Counted from the first letter of the stretch, positions 16,487 to 25,717 are shown. The stretch: DNA of 64,000 nucleotides from Actinomycetales bacterium (GCA_015655415.1 JAATFB010000088.1:1-64000); one strand, 5' to 3'. The notes: generated by a model from the sequence alone, not told the origin. Made by a program: numbers and translations.

Positions 16487-17454
16487 GTGCAGCAGGTCCG
16501 AGCATCGTCATCGCCCCCGCGGAGCTGAGCGCGATCGAGCCGGTCGTCGGCAGGCGACGCAGGCCGCGCGAGGCGAAGGAGCGCGGTGCCATCTCTGCGG
16601 CGGACCGCAAGCGCCCGATCGTGATGGTCAGCATGTGGATCATCCAGGTGGCCATGTTCGTCGGTCTGCTGGTGGCCGGACTGGGACCGATCGCGTGGTC
16701 GGCTCGCGCCTCGGTCTCCAGCAGCCAGGACATCATCAGCGACCCGATGGGCATCTGGACCGCGCCGCCGCGGTGGGGCAACATCGAGCAGGCCTGGAAC
16801 GGCGCGCTGATCGGATCGTCCCTCGGCAACACGGTCATCGTCGCACTGGGGAGCACGGTCACCACGCTGTTCGTGAGCGCGACGGCGGCCTACCTGCTCA
16901 GCGTGCTGCGTCCCCGATGGAGTGCCCTCCTCTCCGGCGCCATTCTCGCCACCCTGTTCCTGCCCGGTGTGATCAGCCTGGTGCCCCTCTACCTCACGAT
17001 CCTGCACATGCCGGTGCTGAACGTCAGCCTGCTGAACACGTTCTGGGGCGTGTGGCTGCCTGCAGGGGCCAGCGCGTTCAACGTCATCGTGCTCAAGCGC
17101 TTCTTCGACTCGATCCCCCGTGAGCTCATCGAGGCGGCACGCATCGACGGCGCCAGCGCGATGCGCGTGTTCACCACGGTCGTCATCCCGTTGTCGCGTC
17201 CCATCCTCGGCGTCGTCACGCTCCTCACCATCATCGCGTCGTGGAAGGACTACCTGTGGCCGATGCTGGTGCTCGCCGCCCCCAGCCTGCAGCCGGTGTC
17301 GGTCACCCTGGCGAACCTGCCGAACGGCTCCATGCCGTTCGCGGTGCAGATGGCGGCGGTGTTCCTGACCATCATCATCCCCGTCGCGCTGTTCGTCGTC
17401 TTCCAGAGACAGTTCCTCCGCGGGGTGAGCTCGGCGGGAGGTCTCAAGGGATGA
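16483..17454 (+). CDS. Sugar ABC transporter permease (MalG-like)
   Basis: 323 aa from ATG 16483 (ATGA overlap with the preceding stop). About 45 polar residues precede the first helix, longer than usual. The EAA loop is at about 217-225 (EAARIDGAS), followed by MRVFTTVVIPLSRPILGVV, and the protein ends with FQRQFLRGVSSAGGLKG, a normal MalG-type tail. Forms the transmembrane heterodimer with the previous gene product. No ATPase gene is linked. Confidence 0.92.
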   Translation: MSAAGPSIVIAPAELSAIEPVVGRRRRPREAKERGAISAADRKRPIVMVSMWIIQVAMFVGLLVAGLGPIAWSARASVSSSQDIISDPMGIWTAPPRWGNIEQAWNGALIGSSLGNTVIVALGSTVTTLFVSATAAYLLSVLRPRWSALLSGAILATLFLPGVISLVPLYLTILHMPVLNVSLLNTFWGVWLPAGASAFNVIVLKRFFDSIPRELIEAARIDGASAMRVFTTVVIPLSRPILGVVTLLTIIASWKDYLWPMLVLAAPSLQPVSVTLANLPNGSMPFAVQMAAVFLTIIIPVALFVVFQRQFLRGVSSAGGLKG

Positions 17455-18338
17455 CCGGGCTGAGGGGGGCGCGAGTGCTGGTCACAGGCGCCTCGGGCCG
17501 GATCGGCAGCGTCGCCACCGCGCGCCTGGCCGACCGCGGGGCGCTGGTGACGGCCATGTGCGACCTTCGATCCGTGCCCGACGGGGCGGATCGCGCCGTC
17601 GGCGGCGACACGGCGTCGTTCGACGACGTGGCCCGGGCGCTGGAGGGCGCCGAGCTCGTCGTGCACCTGGCGGCGCTCGCCCACCGGGACGCCGGCACCC
17701 CGTACGACGTCTACACCAACAACGTGGTGTCGACGTTCAACGTGCTCACTCAGGCGGCGGAGCGCGGGGTTCGTCGAGCCGTCGTCGCCGGGAGCATCAA
17801 CCGGTACGGGCTGCCACAGGGCGTCGACGCCGATGCCCTGCCCCCTTATCTCCCGATCGACACCGACATGCCCGCCGACGTGTCCGACTGGTACTCCCTC
17901 TCGAAGCTCAACGACGAGAACACGTGCCGCATGGTCTGGCGACGATGGGGGGTCGACATCGTCACGCTGCGCTTCCCGCACGTCAACACGATGGCCGCGA
18001 TCGAGGCGCAGTCGGCCGAGCTCACCGAGCACCCCAGGCGCGGGGTGACCGAGGCATGGGCTTACCTCGACGTCAGGGACGCCGCGCGAGCGATCGAGCT
18101 GGGCCTGACGTCTCCGTCCCGGGGCGCGAACGCCTTCTATCTCGCGGCGCCGACCACCAGCATCCCCTATCGCACGGACGAGGTGCTCGACGCGATCGCT
18201 CCGGAGGTTCCGCGTCGACGGCGATTCGTGGAGCGCGAGGTGCCGATGGACCTCACCGATGCCCGCCGACTGATCGGCTTCGAGGCCGAGCACGTGCTCG
18301 ACCGCCAGGTCCGCGACGTGCCGGCGGGCATCCGCTGA
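17451..18338 (+). CDS. NAD-dependent sugar epimerase/dehydrogenase (extended SDR, uronate-dehydrogenase-like)
   Basis: 295 aa from ATG 17451, coupled by ATGA to the permease. The Rossmann motif GASGRIGS is at about 13-20, VVHLAALAHRD near 70, and the catalytic Y-x3-K is YSLSKLND. RFPHVNTM and AWAYLDVRDAARAIELGL complete the fold. Short extended SDRs of this kind include uronate dehydrogenases, which oxidise hexuronates to aldarolactones. Its position directly before a mannonate-dehydratase-family enzyme supports a sugar-acid route, but an epimerase is not excluded. Confidence 0.8.
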   Translation: MTGLRGARVLVTGASGRIGSVATARLADRGALVTAMCDLRSVPDGADRAVGGDTASFDDVARALEGAELVVHLAALAHRDAGTPYDVYTNNVVSTFNVLTQAAERGVRRAVVAGSINRYGLPQGVDADALPPYLPIDTDMPADVSDWYSLSKLNDENTCRMVWRRWGVDIVTLRFPHVNTMAAIEAQSAELTEHPRRGVTEAWAYLDVRDAARAIELGLTSPSRGANAFYLAAPTTSIPYRTDEVLDAIAPEVPRRRRFVEREVPMDLTDARRLIGFEAEHVLDRQVRDVPAGIR

Positions 18339-18388
18339 CCGGCCGGGACAGGATGCCGCTCTCGCGGCCACGACAACAGAGAGAACGC

Positions 18389-19639
18389 ATGAACACCTTC
18401 GACAACCCGTGGCGTCCGCGCACCGACCTGCGCATCACGTCCGTTCGCGCCATCGTCACCGCCCCCGAGGGCACCCCCCTCGTGGTGGTGCGGATCGACA
18501 CCGACGAGCCGGGGCTCTACGGCCTCGGCTGCGCGACCTTCACCCAGCGCTGGATGGCGGTGCGCTCGTTCGTCGACGACCATGTCGCCCGACTCCTGAT
18601 CGGCCGCTACCCCGGCGACATCGGCGACCTCGTCCGACTGGTCGGCTTCAGCGGCTACTGGCGGGGCGGCCCCGTGACGAACAACGCGATCTCCGGCGTC
18701 GACCAGGCGCTCTGGGACATCGCGGGCAAGCGCGCGGGCATGCCCGTGTACGAGCTTCTGGGCGGGAAGGTGCGCGCTGCGGCAGACACATACCTGCACG
18801 CAGCAGGCCGCACGATCGACGAGGCGCTGGACGATGCCGAACGTCTGATCGAGCGCGGCCAGCGGCACGTCCGCCTGCAGCTGTCCACCCCCGGCGGCGG
18901 CGGATACGGGGCGCCGGCGGTTCCGACCGAGTACCCGGACGCGCCGTACCGGAACGGCTGGAGCGCTCGTGACTACCTGCGTCGCACGCCGGCGCTCTTC
19001 GAGGCCGCCCGAGAACGGCTGCCCGAGCGCATCGAGCTGCTGCACGACGTGCACTCCAGACTGACGCCGAAGGATGCCGTGTGGCTCGCTCGGGCGCTCG
19101 AGCCATACCGGCTGTTCTTCCTTGAGGACGTGCTGCCGCCGGAGCACTGGGACCGGCTGCCGGAGGTCCGCGCCGCCAGCCCCGTTCCGATCGCGGTCGG
19201 CGAGCTGACCACGTCCTTCCAGGACGCCGCGCGGCTCATCCAGCGCGGGGGCGTCGACCTCATCCGCAGCCATCTCTCCGACGTCGGCGGCCTCAGCGCC
19301 GGTCGGAGACTCGCCGACCTCGCCGAGGCCAACGGCGTGCGCACGGCCTGGCACGGCCCGGGTGACACCTCGCCGATCGGCGCGGCGGCCAACGTGACGC
19401 TGGACGTGGTGTCGCCGGCGTTCGGCATCCAGGAGGGACACGTCTACAACGATGCGACGCACGAGGTCTTCCCGGGTACCCTACGTATCGAGAACGGCTG
19501 GCTGACGCCGAACGACGCGCCGGGGTGGGGTATCGACATCGACGAGAGCGCGGCGGCCAGGTATCCGGCCGGTCTCTCGGGGCACGATGCCTGGGCTGCG
19601 GGGGTGCGTCGACCTGATGGCGCGCTGGAGGCCCCATGA
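18389..19639 (+). CDS. Mannonate dehydratase-like enolase-superfamily enzyme (ManD/RspA type)
   Basis: 416 aa from ATG 18389; AGAGAG lies six bases upstream. The capping domain (1-130) is followed by a barrel with metal ligands D220 (LLHDVHS), E246 (FLED) and E272 (VGEL), and the ManD-specific WHGPGDTSPIGAAANVTLD loop. The long insert rich in glycine and proline near 165-195 (STPGGGGYGAPAVP) is also typical. Family members dehydrate D-mannonate or D-gluconate to 2-keto-3-deoxygluconate; several homologues have little activity. A sugar acid from the importer or the preceding dehydrogenase is the likely substrate. Confidence 0.85.
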   Translation: MNTFDNPWRPRTDLRITSVRAIVTAPEGTPLVVVRIDTDEPGLYGLGCATFTQRWMAVRSFVDDHVARLLIGRYPGDIGDLVRLVGFSGYWRGGPVTNNAISGVDQALWDIAGKRAGMPVYELLGGKVRAAADTYLHAAGRTIDEALDDAERLIERGQRHVRLQLSTPGGGGYGAPAVPTEYPDAPYRNGWSARDYLRRTPALFEAARERLPERIELLHDVHSRLTPKDAVWLARALEPYRLFFLEDVLPPEHWDRLPEVRAASPVPIAVGELTTSFQDAARLIQRGGVDLIRSHLSDVGGLSAGRRLADLAEANGVRTAWHGPGDTSPIGAAANVTLDVVSPAFGIQEGHVYNDATHEVFPGTLRIENGWLTPNDAPGWGIDIDESAAARYPAGLSGHDAWAAGVRRPDGALEAP

Positions 19640-20922
19640 CCGATCTGAGCGACGGACCGGCGGCCAGCACTCCCCGGTCCGCGCCGGGCCTGCTGCGACC
19701 GCGCACGGGTCGCCGTGTGCAGAGCGGCGCCAACCAGTACGACCTCGGCTCCTTCAATGAGGCGACGATCATCGAGACCATCCGGCAGGCCGGGGTGATC
19801 AGCCGAACGGAGGTCGCGGAGCGCACGGGGCTCACCCAGCAGTCGGTGTCGCGCATCCTTCGCCTGCTTCTGGATCGCGGACTCGTCGTCGAGGGCGAAC
19901 AGGTGCGCACCGAACAGGTCGGCAAGCCGCGCACGACGGTGAGGCTGCGCCCCGAGGCGGCGCACGCGGCGGGGGTGCTCGTCGACCCCACCTCGCTGAT
20001 GTTCGTCTTGTCGGACCTGGACGGGGGCGTCGTCGCGCGGCGCACCCTCCACCTGGGCGGCGACGTGTCACCGGACGAACTGGTCGACCTGATCGGCGAC
20101 CGCATCGACGAGATGGCGTCAACGGCCGGCATCGAGCGCGAGTCGTTCCTCGGCGTCGGTGTGGCGACGCCGGGACCCATCACGACCGACGGCTCGCTGC
20201 TCGAGCTGCCCCTTTCGCGATCCTGGCGCAATGTGCCCCTGCGCGACCTTCTCGCCACACGCCTCGGCTGCCCCGTGATCGTCCAGAAGGACGGCGAAGC
20301 GGCTGCGGTCGGCGAGCGCTGGGTCGGGCGCACGCAGCGGGCCGGAGACTTCGTGTTCCTCTACTTCGGCACCGGCATCGGCTCCGGCCTCGTGCTGAAC
20401 GGCGACGTCTACCGGGGAGTCAGCTCGAACGCGGGGGAGTTCGGGCAGCTGTGCGCCATCCGCACCGGTCGGGTGGACGCCGACGGGCGGCCGGAGCTCG
20501 TGCGCGAGTGCAATCCGACGGCGGCGCTGCCGCAGATAGCGGCCGAGCTCGGATACACCGGCTCCGCCTCGAGCTACCGCGAGATGTGCGAGGAGGTGGG
20601 CCGCGGCGAGCGTCACGCCGTCGCGGCCGCGGAGCAGATCGCATCCGTCATCGCTCAAGGGGCGGTGGCGCTGATCGACCTTCTGGACCTCTCGCTGATG
20701 GTGGTTGGTGGGCCGGCGTTCGAACCCGAGCTGCAGGATCCCGTCCTCCAGGTCGTCTCGCACGAGGTGAACGCGGTGCCCACGGCCCACTCCGCACGGC
20801 GCGTGCTCGTCGAGCGCTCCGTCCTTCAGGGCGAGGCGGGCGCCATCGGTGCCGCGTCCTCCATCTTCCACAACACGTTCGCCCCGAGAATGGGCAGCCT
20901 GCAGAGGGCCATGCCGCTATGA
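19636..20922 (+). CDS. ROK family transcriptional regulator
   Basis: 428 aa, ATGA-coupled to the dehydratase gene. Residues about 40-95 are a winged helix (IIETIRQAGVISRTEVAERTG, then TQQSVSRILRLLLDRGLV). The rest is a ROK kinase-like sensor: GVGVATPGPI, KDGEAAAVGERWVG and FGTGIGSGLVLNGDVYRGVSSNAGEFGQL. The zinc-binding CxCGxxGCxE motif of typical ROK proteins is not recognisable (CAIRTGRVDADGRPELVRECN instead). Probably controls this island in response to a sugar or sugar phosphate; the regulated promoter is likely near 14005. Confidence 0.88.
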   Translation: MTDLSDGPAASTPRSAPGLLRPRTGRRVQSGANQYDLGSFNEATIIETIRQAGVISRTEVAERTGLTQQSVSRILRLLLDRGLVVEGEQVRTEQVGKPRTTVRLRPEAAHAAGVLVDPTSLMFVLSDLDGGVVARRTLHLGGDVSPDELVDLIGDRIDEMASTAGIERESFLGVGVATPGPITTDGSLLELPLSRSWRNVPLRDLLATRLGCPVIVQKDGEAAAVGERWVGRTQRAGDFVFLYFGTGIGSGLVLNGDVYRGVSSNAGEFGQLCAIRTGRVDADGRPELVRECNPTAALPQIAAELGYTGSASSYREMCEEVGRGERHAVAAAEQIASVIAQGAVALIDLLDLSLMVVGGPAFEPELQDPVLQVVSHEVNAVPTAHSARRVLVERSVLQGEAGAIGAASSIFHNTFAPRMGSLQRAMPL

Positions 20923-20944
20923 CGGGATGCGGTCGCTCGCGTGA

Positions 20945-22141
20945 TCAGCGTGCCAGCACGTCGGCGGCTGCGTTCACGTCCACGGGAACGCCCAGTCTGC
21001 GCAGCGCCGTCGCGTAGGCCAGCACCGAGGTCGCGACCGCGGCGCGGGACGCACGGGCCCCGGTGTGATTCAGGCGCACGAGGTCGCCGGCCGAGGCGCC
21101 GTGTGCGGGAGACACGGTCTCGTCGACCGTGCGGGCGATCGCCAGCAGCTCGTGCCGGGAGACGCCCTCGGGCACCGGCGCGAGCGTCACGAGACGCGAG
21201 GCCGCATCGTCCGCCTCCGGCATCGGGCGTATCGCGCGCGTCGCGCCCCCTCCGGAACCGAGCGCCCGTACCGCCGACCGGGCAAGCGCGGATGCGCGCG
21301 CATGGCGCTCGATCAGCGCGTCGAGTCCCTCGGCGAGCACAGCCTCCACGGCGGCGTCCATCGCCCAGAACGCCAGCGGGTCCGGCATCCCGGGCGGCGC
21401 TGTGCGGCCGGCATCCAGCCAGCCGCGTCTCAGGTCGAGCAGCGACAGCACGGAGGTCGGCTCCACGCGGTTCGGACGGTCGCCCCCGTCCCGCGCGTCG
21501 GGCCCCGCTCCGGGCACCGTACGACCGGGAGTGTCGGCGAGTCGCGCCGGGTCGCCGGTCCCGCGGGCCTCGATCAGCCGCCAGGCCGGCCCCGACACGG
21601 AAACCGCGGACAGGGACGCCGGGCCGCCCAGCGACTTCTGCGCACCGATCACCGCGATGTCGATGCCCCAGGCGTCGACGTGCAACGGATGCCCACCCAC
21701 GGACGCCACGGCATCCACCACCACGAGCGCACCGTGCGAGCGAGCCACCCCGGCAAGCTCCTGCAGCGGGTTGACCACGCCGGTGGCCGCCTCGCCGTGC
21801 GTGATGCACACGACCTCGGCCGGATGCCGAGAGAGCTCGGAGGCCAGGGCGTCGGCCTGGATCGGCGCGATGCCCTCTGAGCGCAGATAGCGCACGTCGC
21901 TCCCGGCGCGCTCCAGCCAGCCGCCGAAGGAGTCGCCGTACGGGCTGGTCACCGCCACGAGCACGCGTCGGCCGGGACGAGCCACCGACTCCGCCACCGC
22001 TTCCAACGCCACGATCGCCTCGGCCTGCACGAACACCACGTCGCCGCTGGTGCGGAGGATGCCCGCGATCCGGTCGGCGAGACCCGCATACCGATCCACG
22101 GGGTAGGGCGGCACGGCGCCCAGGGGACTCCAGTTGCCCAT
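20945..22141 (-). CDS. Class V pyridoxal-phosphate aminotransferase (alanine-glyoxylate/serine-pyruvate type)
   Basis: 398 aa from ATG 22141, preceded by GGTGAG. GTG 22153 is a possible alternative start that would give a GTGA overlap with the upstream permease. The fold-type I core is visible: CITHGEAATGVVNPLQEL, VVVDAVASVGG with the cofactor-binding aspartate, and the Schiff-base lysine in IGAQKSLGGP. Members transfer amino groups from alanine, serine, aspartate or 2-aminoethylphosphonate to keto acids. As the last gene of a polyamine-type import operon it probably deaminates an imported amine or amino acid. The C-terminal domain matches less clearly. Confidence 0.82.
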   Translation of the reverse strand: MGNWSPLGAVPPYPVDRYAGLADRIAGILRTSGDVVFVQAEAIVALEAVAESVARPGRRVLVAVTSPYGDSFGGWLERAGSDVRYLRSEGIAPIQADALASELSRHPAEVVCITHGEAATGVVNPLQELAGVARSHGALVVVDAVASVGGHPLHVDAWGIDIAVIGAQKSLGGPASLSAVSVSGPAWRLIEARGTGDPARLADTPGRTVPGAGPDARDGGDRPNRVEPTSVLSLLDLRRGWLDAGRTAPPGMPDPLAFWAMDAAVEAVLAEGLDALIERHARASALARSAVRALGSGGGATRAIRPMPEADDAASRLVTLAPVPEGVSRHELLAIARTVDETVSPAHGASAGDLVRLNHTGARASRAAVATSVLAYATALRRLGVPVDVNAAADVLAR

Positions 22142-22149
22142 GATCGCGC

Positions 22150-23010
22150 TCACCGAATGCGCCCGCGCAGTCGCAGGGTCGTGCGCAGCAGGGTCGCGGC
22201 CACGGCGAGCACGACGATCGTCGCGAGGAAGACGATCGTCGTCGTCGCGTACACAGCCGGCGTCGCTCCGTACTGGAGGGTTCCGTAGAGATACACGGTG
22301 AGCACATTGACCACGGGAGTGGAGAGGAAGTTCGCGATCACCACGTTGTCGAACGCGAACGTGTAGGCGATAAGGGCCGCCGCGCCGATCGCCGGCACCA
22401 GCTGCGGCAGCACGATGAGACGCAGTGTCGCCAGACGAGACGCGCCCAGGTCGGCGGCGGCGTCCTCGACCGACGGATCGAGCGTGAGCATACGGGCCCG
22501 GACGACGAACGCGACGACCGAGATGCTCGGCGGTGTCAGCGCCGCGACCAGCGTGAACTCGCTGAGCGGGATGCGAGTCTGGGTGTAGAACAGCAGCAGC
22601 GACACGCCGAGCACCGTCTCGGGAACGATCAGAAGGATGTAGGTCAGCCCTGCCAGCAGCCGTCGCACGACGCGGCTCGGGTTCCGCACGAGCTCGAAGC
22701 CGAGGATCGTTCCTATCACGACGGCGATGACGGCCGCCCAGAATGCGACCCGCAGGCTGGTCTCGGTGGCCTGTCGCACCGTCGGATCGGTGAACGCCTG
22801 GGCGTACCAGCTCCAGGAGAATCCGGTGAACGCGGAGGTCTGCTTGCCGGCGACGCCCTCGTTGAAGGAGTACGCGATGGCGGTCGCGATCGGAGCGAAC
22901 AGGAACACCGCAGCCAGGCCGTACCACACCCACAGCGCTACTGCCGTGGCGAGGCGGGCCGCGCGTACGGAGGGACGCCGCACCGGCGCCTGCACGAGGG
23001 GCGCGGTCAT
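22150..23010 (-). CDS. ABC transporter permease (PotC-like)
   Basis: 286 aa with six predicted helices. PFAM BPD_transp_1 features are seen, including an EAA-type loop EDAAADLGASRLATLRLIVLPQL near 175-197 that is characteristic of spermidine/putrescine and related small cation importers rather than sugar importers. GTG/ATG junctions link it to both neighbours: it starts 4 bp inside the upstream permease gene. Second membrane subunit of the importer. Confidence 0.88.
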   Translation of the reverse strand: MTAPLVQAPVRRPSVRAARLATAVALWVWYGLAAVFLFAPIATAIAYSFNEGVAGKQTSAFTGFSWSWYAQAFTDPTVRQATETSLRVAFWAAVIAVVIGTILGFELVRNPSRVVRRLLAGLTYILLIVPETVLGVSLLLFYTQTRIPLSEFTLVAALTPPSISVVAFVVRARMLTLDPSVEDAAADLGASRLATLRLIVLPQLVPAIGAAALIAYTFAFDNVVIANFLSTPVVNVLTVYLYGTLQYGATPAVYATTTIVFLATIVVLAVAATLLRTTLRLRGRIR

Positions 23011-23867
23011 CCCGCTCCCCGTTCCGCGCCAGCGGCGTCGAATCCCCTGGTGAGACGCACCAGGAGGGCGACGATCACTCCCACCGCGATGACCAGCAGC
23101 ACGACCATGGCCGAGCCGAGCGCGTAGTTCTGCGATTGCGCGTACTGGGTCGAGATCGCCTGCGCGAGGAACAGCCCCTTGTTGCCGCCCAGCAGCACGG
23201 GGATCACCAGCTCGCCGAGCATGGGCACCGTGGTGAGCAGCGCCGCCGTGGCGACGCCCGGTCGGCTGAGCGGGACGATCACGGTCCAGAACGTGGAGCT
23301 GGGCCGTGCGCCGAGGTCCTGACTGGCCTCGACGACCTCCGGCGGGATGCGATCCAGCACGACGGTCAGTGCGATCACCGCGATCGGAAGATACACCGCG
23401 AGCGTGCCGATCACCACCGCCGGCAGCGAGTCGAGCACGGTGAGCGGTGAGCGGAGCAGTCCGACGGCCCGCAGGATCCGCTCAAGAGGGCCGCCCTGAG
23501 CGAGCAGGATCTGCCACGACATCACGCGGATCAGCAGACTGGCCAGGTACGGCACCAGGATGAGCGCGAACGCGACGACCGTGAACCTGCCGCTACGCCG
23601 GGCGATCGCGTAGGCGACGGGGTACGCGAACAGCAGGCAGGCGATGCTCGTGCCGACCGCGAACGCGAGCGTGCGGAGGAACGTCTGCAGGTAGAGCGGC
23701 CCGAGCGCCTGCGCATAGTTGTCGAGCGAGAACCCGAGCGTCACCGAGCCGAAGCCGCTGGTGCCGAACGAATACACGAGTGTGAACCCGAGCGGAACCA
23801 GGAAGAGCACGGCGAGCCAGGCGAGCGGCACGGCGGCCAGCACGTGATCGCCCGTGTTGCGTCTCAC
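23007..23867 (-). CDS. ABC transporter permease (PotB-like)
   Basis: 286 aa with six predicted helices, starting in PLAWLAVLFLVPLGFTLVYSFG. The EAA-type loop (VEASQDLGARPSSTFWTVIVPLS) sits near 173-195. SWQILLAQGGPLERIL is a typical PotB-family periplasmic loop. It follows the binding-protein gene after 42 bp and overlaps the next permease gene by 4 bp. The operon lacks a PotA-type ATPase, unlike the usual potABCD order. Confidence 0.88.
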   Translation of the reverse strand: MRRNTGDHVLAAVPLAWLAVLFLVPLGFTLVYSFGTSGFGSVTLGFSLDNYAQALGPLYLQTFLRTLAFAVGTSIACLLFAYPVAYAIARRSGRFTVVAFALILVPYLASLLIRVMSWQILLAQGGPLERILRAVGLLRSPLTVLDSLPAVVIGTLAVYLPIAVIALTVVLDRIPPEVVEASQDLGARPSSTFWTVIVPLSRPGVATAALLTTVPMLGELVIPVLLGGNKGLFLAQAISTQYAQSQNYALGSAMVVLLVIAVGVIVALLVRLTRGFDAAGAERGAG

Positions 23868-23909
23868 CGCGCCTCCTCCCGCCGGTTAGACCCTAGCGGC
23901 CCGGGGCGG

Positions 23910-25049
23910 TCACGCGCCGGCGGCCGCCTGCACCTTGTTCTGGACGTCCTGGAAGGTCGGGTAGGTCTCGGGGTCGACGACGAAGCTGGTGAGCTTGTCC
24001 AGGTCGACATCCGGGCCGCCGAAGATGAGGTCGGATTCCTTCACGTTCGACGGCAGCTTGTCCTTCAAGCCCTTCAGCGACGCCGGATATCCCAGGAACA
24101 CCGTCTCGTTGACCTGCACGGTCGGGGTGAGCTGGTACCTCAGGAACTGGTACGCCCGCTCGATGTCGGGAGCGTTCTTGGCGATCGCGAAGCTGTCCAC
24201 CCACAGTTCGCTCGTCGGGCCGGGCACGACCCACTTCAGCTTCGGATTGAGCAGGATCGCGTTGCGCGCGTACGCCTGGTTGGCCTGCGCCAGCACGATC
24301 GCACCGCTGGCCATCGCGTTCGCGTCGAACGCCGAGAACGTCTTCACGTGCTTCGCGAAGCCGGTGAGGAAGTCCTCGGTGCCCTTGATGTCGTCGAGGT
24401 TCTTGGTGTTCCAGTCCTTGCCCTGGACCCACAGCGCCGGGCCGACCGTCTCCTCGGCTGCGCTGGTCATGCGGATGCGGCCGCTCACCGCGGGCTTCGC
24501 GCCGGCGTCGAAGAAGTCCTGCCAGGTCTTGATCTCGCCCCCCGTGGCGTCAGGGTCGTAGACCACCCCCAGCAGGCCCCAGTCCTTGGGGATCGTGTAC
24601 TTGTTGTGCGGGTCGTAGTTGCGGTTCAGCAGCGACTGGTCGAGGTTCTTCAGGTTGAGACGATCGAGGTCGAGCTCTTCCAGGAGGCCCTTGCCGGCGA
24701 TCTGCTTCACCCAGCCCGACGAGGGCACGACGATGTCGTATCCGGCTCCAGCGGCCGAGTTGAGCTTGGTGAACAGCGTGTTGGAGTCGGTGTACGTGGA
24801 GATCTTCGGGGTCACCCCGTACTTCTTCGCGTAAGCGGCGAGGTCGTCCTTGGAGAAGTAGTCGGGCCACGTGTAGATGTTCAGCTGGCCGGTGAGCTTC
24901 GCGGATGCGGTGGCCGAGGACCCCGATCCGGTCGAGGAGCACGCGGCGAGGAAGGCCGCGACGGGCGTCAGCGCCGCGGCGCCGAGGACGGCTCGGCGGC
25001 TGACGGTGCGGGTGAGGAGGGCGGAATCGACGCCGGTGCGCGTGCTCAT
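23910..25049 (-). CDS. Polyamine-type ABC transporter substrate-binding lipoprotein (PotD-like)
   Basis: 379 aa from ATG 25049 (AAGGAACCGTC upstream); the longer frame to 25139 lacks a ribosome site. The leader carries a twin-arginine motif (SRRAVLG, RR at 18-19) and a lipobox LAAC with Cys37, so a folded, Tat-exported lipoprotein is likely. The body is PotD-like: LNIYTWPDYFSKDDLAAYAKKYGV, FTKLNSAAGAGYDIVVPSSG, YTIPKDWGLLGVVYDP. Ligands of the family include putrescine, spermidine and other small amines. First gene of the leftward operon. Confidence 0.9.
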   Translation of the reverse strand: MSTRTGVDSALLTRTVSRRAVLGAAALTPVAAFLAACSSTGSGSSATASAKLTGQLNIYTWPDYFSKDDLAAYAKKYGVTPKISTYTDSNTLFTKLNSAAGAGYDIVVPSSGWVKQIAGKGLLEELDLDRLNLKNLDQSLLNRNYDPHNKYTIPKDWGLLGVVYDPDATGGEIKTWQDFFDAGAKPAVSGRIRMTSAAEETVGPALWVQGKDWNTKNLDDIKGTEDFLTGFAKHVKTFSAFDANAMASGAIVLAQANQAYARNAILLNPKLKWVVPGPTSELWVDSFAIAKNAPDIERAYQFLRYQLTPTVQVNETVFLGYPASLKGLKDKLPSNVKESDLIFGGPDVDLDKLTSFVVDPETYPTFQDVQNKVQAAAGA

Positions 25050-25324
25050 GACGGTTCCTTCGCTGTGGCGACCGCCGGCGGGCGCTGCCCGGGCGGAACA
25101 GGGGACGGTGGGGGATGCCTCAAGCTCAACGGTAGCCATCGGGCGCCGCGCCCATCTCCGGCGTGGTCACTCGGCGTAACCTCCGCGGCACGTGCGTGGA
25201 CGCGCGAGCGCGTGTTCGCGGCCGCCGGGTCGAGGCCGTGACCTCGGAGGCGTGTGAAGGGTTGACCGGGGCGTCCGCGGGACCGGCACAATGGATCCTT
25301 CGGCGTCTGTCAAGGGAGAACCGC

Positions 25325-25717
25325 GTGTTGAGGACTCTGGCTCAGGTCACGTCGTTGGTGCGCGATCGCCCCGGCGTGCACGTGCGATTCAGTGGCGACA
25401 TCGACGCCGACCTGCGACAGGGCAGCCTCGACGCCGAGAGCGGCATCCGCCTTCCCGGCGTGTCGGTGAACCCGCTGGCACCCGAGGACTGGTGGACGCG
25501 TCCCACCGAGGACTGGGTGGCGCGCCAGCTCTGCCAGTACGCCCACCTGCTCGACGAGGAGCCGGGGCGTCACGCATATCTGCTGGAGGGAACCGTGGTC
25601 GGCCGGGGCCCCGACCGCGAGCCGCTCCTGATGCCAGCCAGGCTCGTCGACCGGCTGGACGATTCCGTGCTACGGGAGGCGCAGCGCGTGTATGAAGAGC
25701 GGTTCCAACGGCGGTGA
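25325..25717 (+). CDS. Conserved hypothetical protein, about 130 aa (DUF6098-like)
   Basis: I chose GTG 25325 because AGGGAG lies seven bases upstream, and the frame further back to 25163 is arginine-rich and looks non-coding. The 130-aa product has no signal peptide or membrane segment. A central block GIRLPGVSVNPLAPEDWWTRP then DWVARQLCQYAHL is compact and tryptophan-rich. It resembles a small actinobacterial family that I recall as DUF6098, without certainty. No function is known. It stands alone between the polyamine operon and a small membrane protein. Confidence 0.6.
   Translation: MLRTLAQVTSLVRDRPGVHVRFSGDIDADLRQGSLDAESGIRLPGVSVNPLAPEDWWTRPTEDWVARQLCQYAHLLDEEPGRHAYLLEGTVVGRGPDREPLLMPARLVDRLDDSVLREAQRVYEERFQRR

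Noticed and set aside
17558-18388. Upstream extension of the mannonate-dehydratase frame across the epimerase gene
   Set aside because: The extension is arginine-rich shadow of the epimerase gene; a start with the ManD N-terminus lies at 18389.
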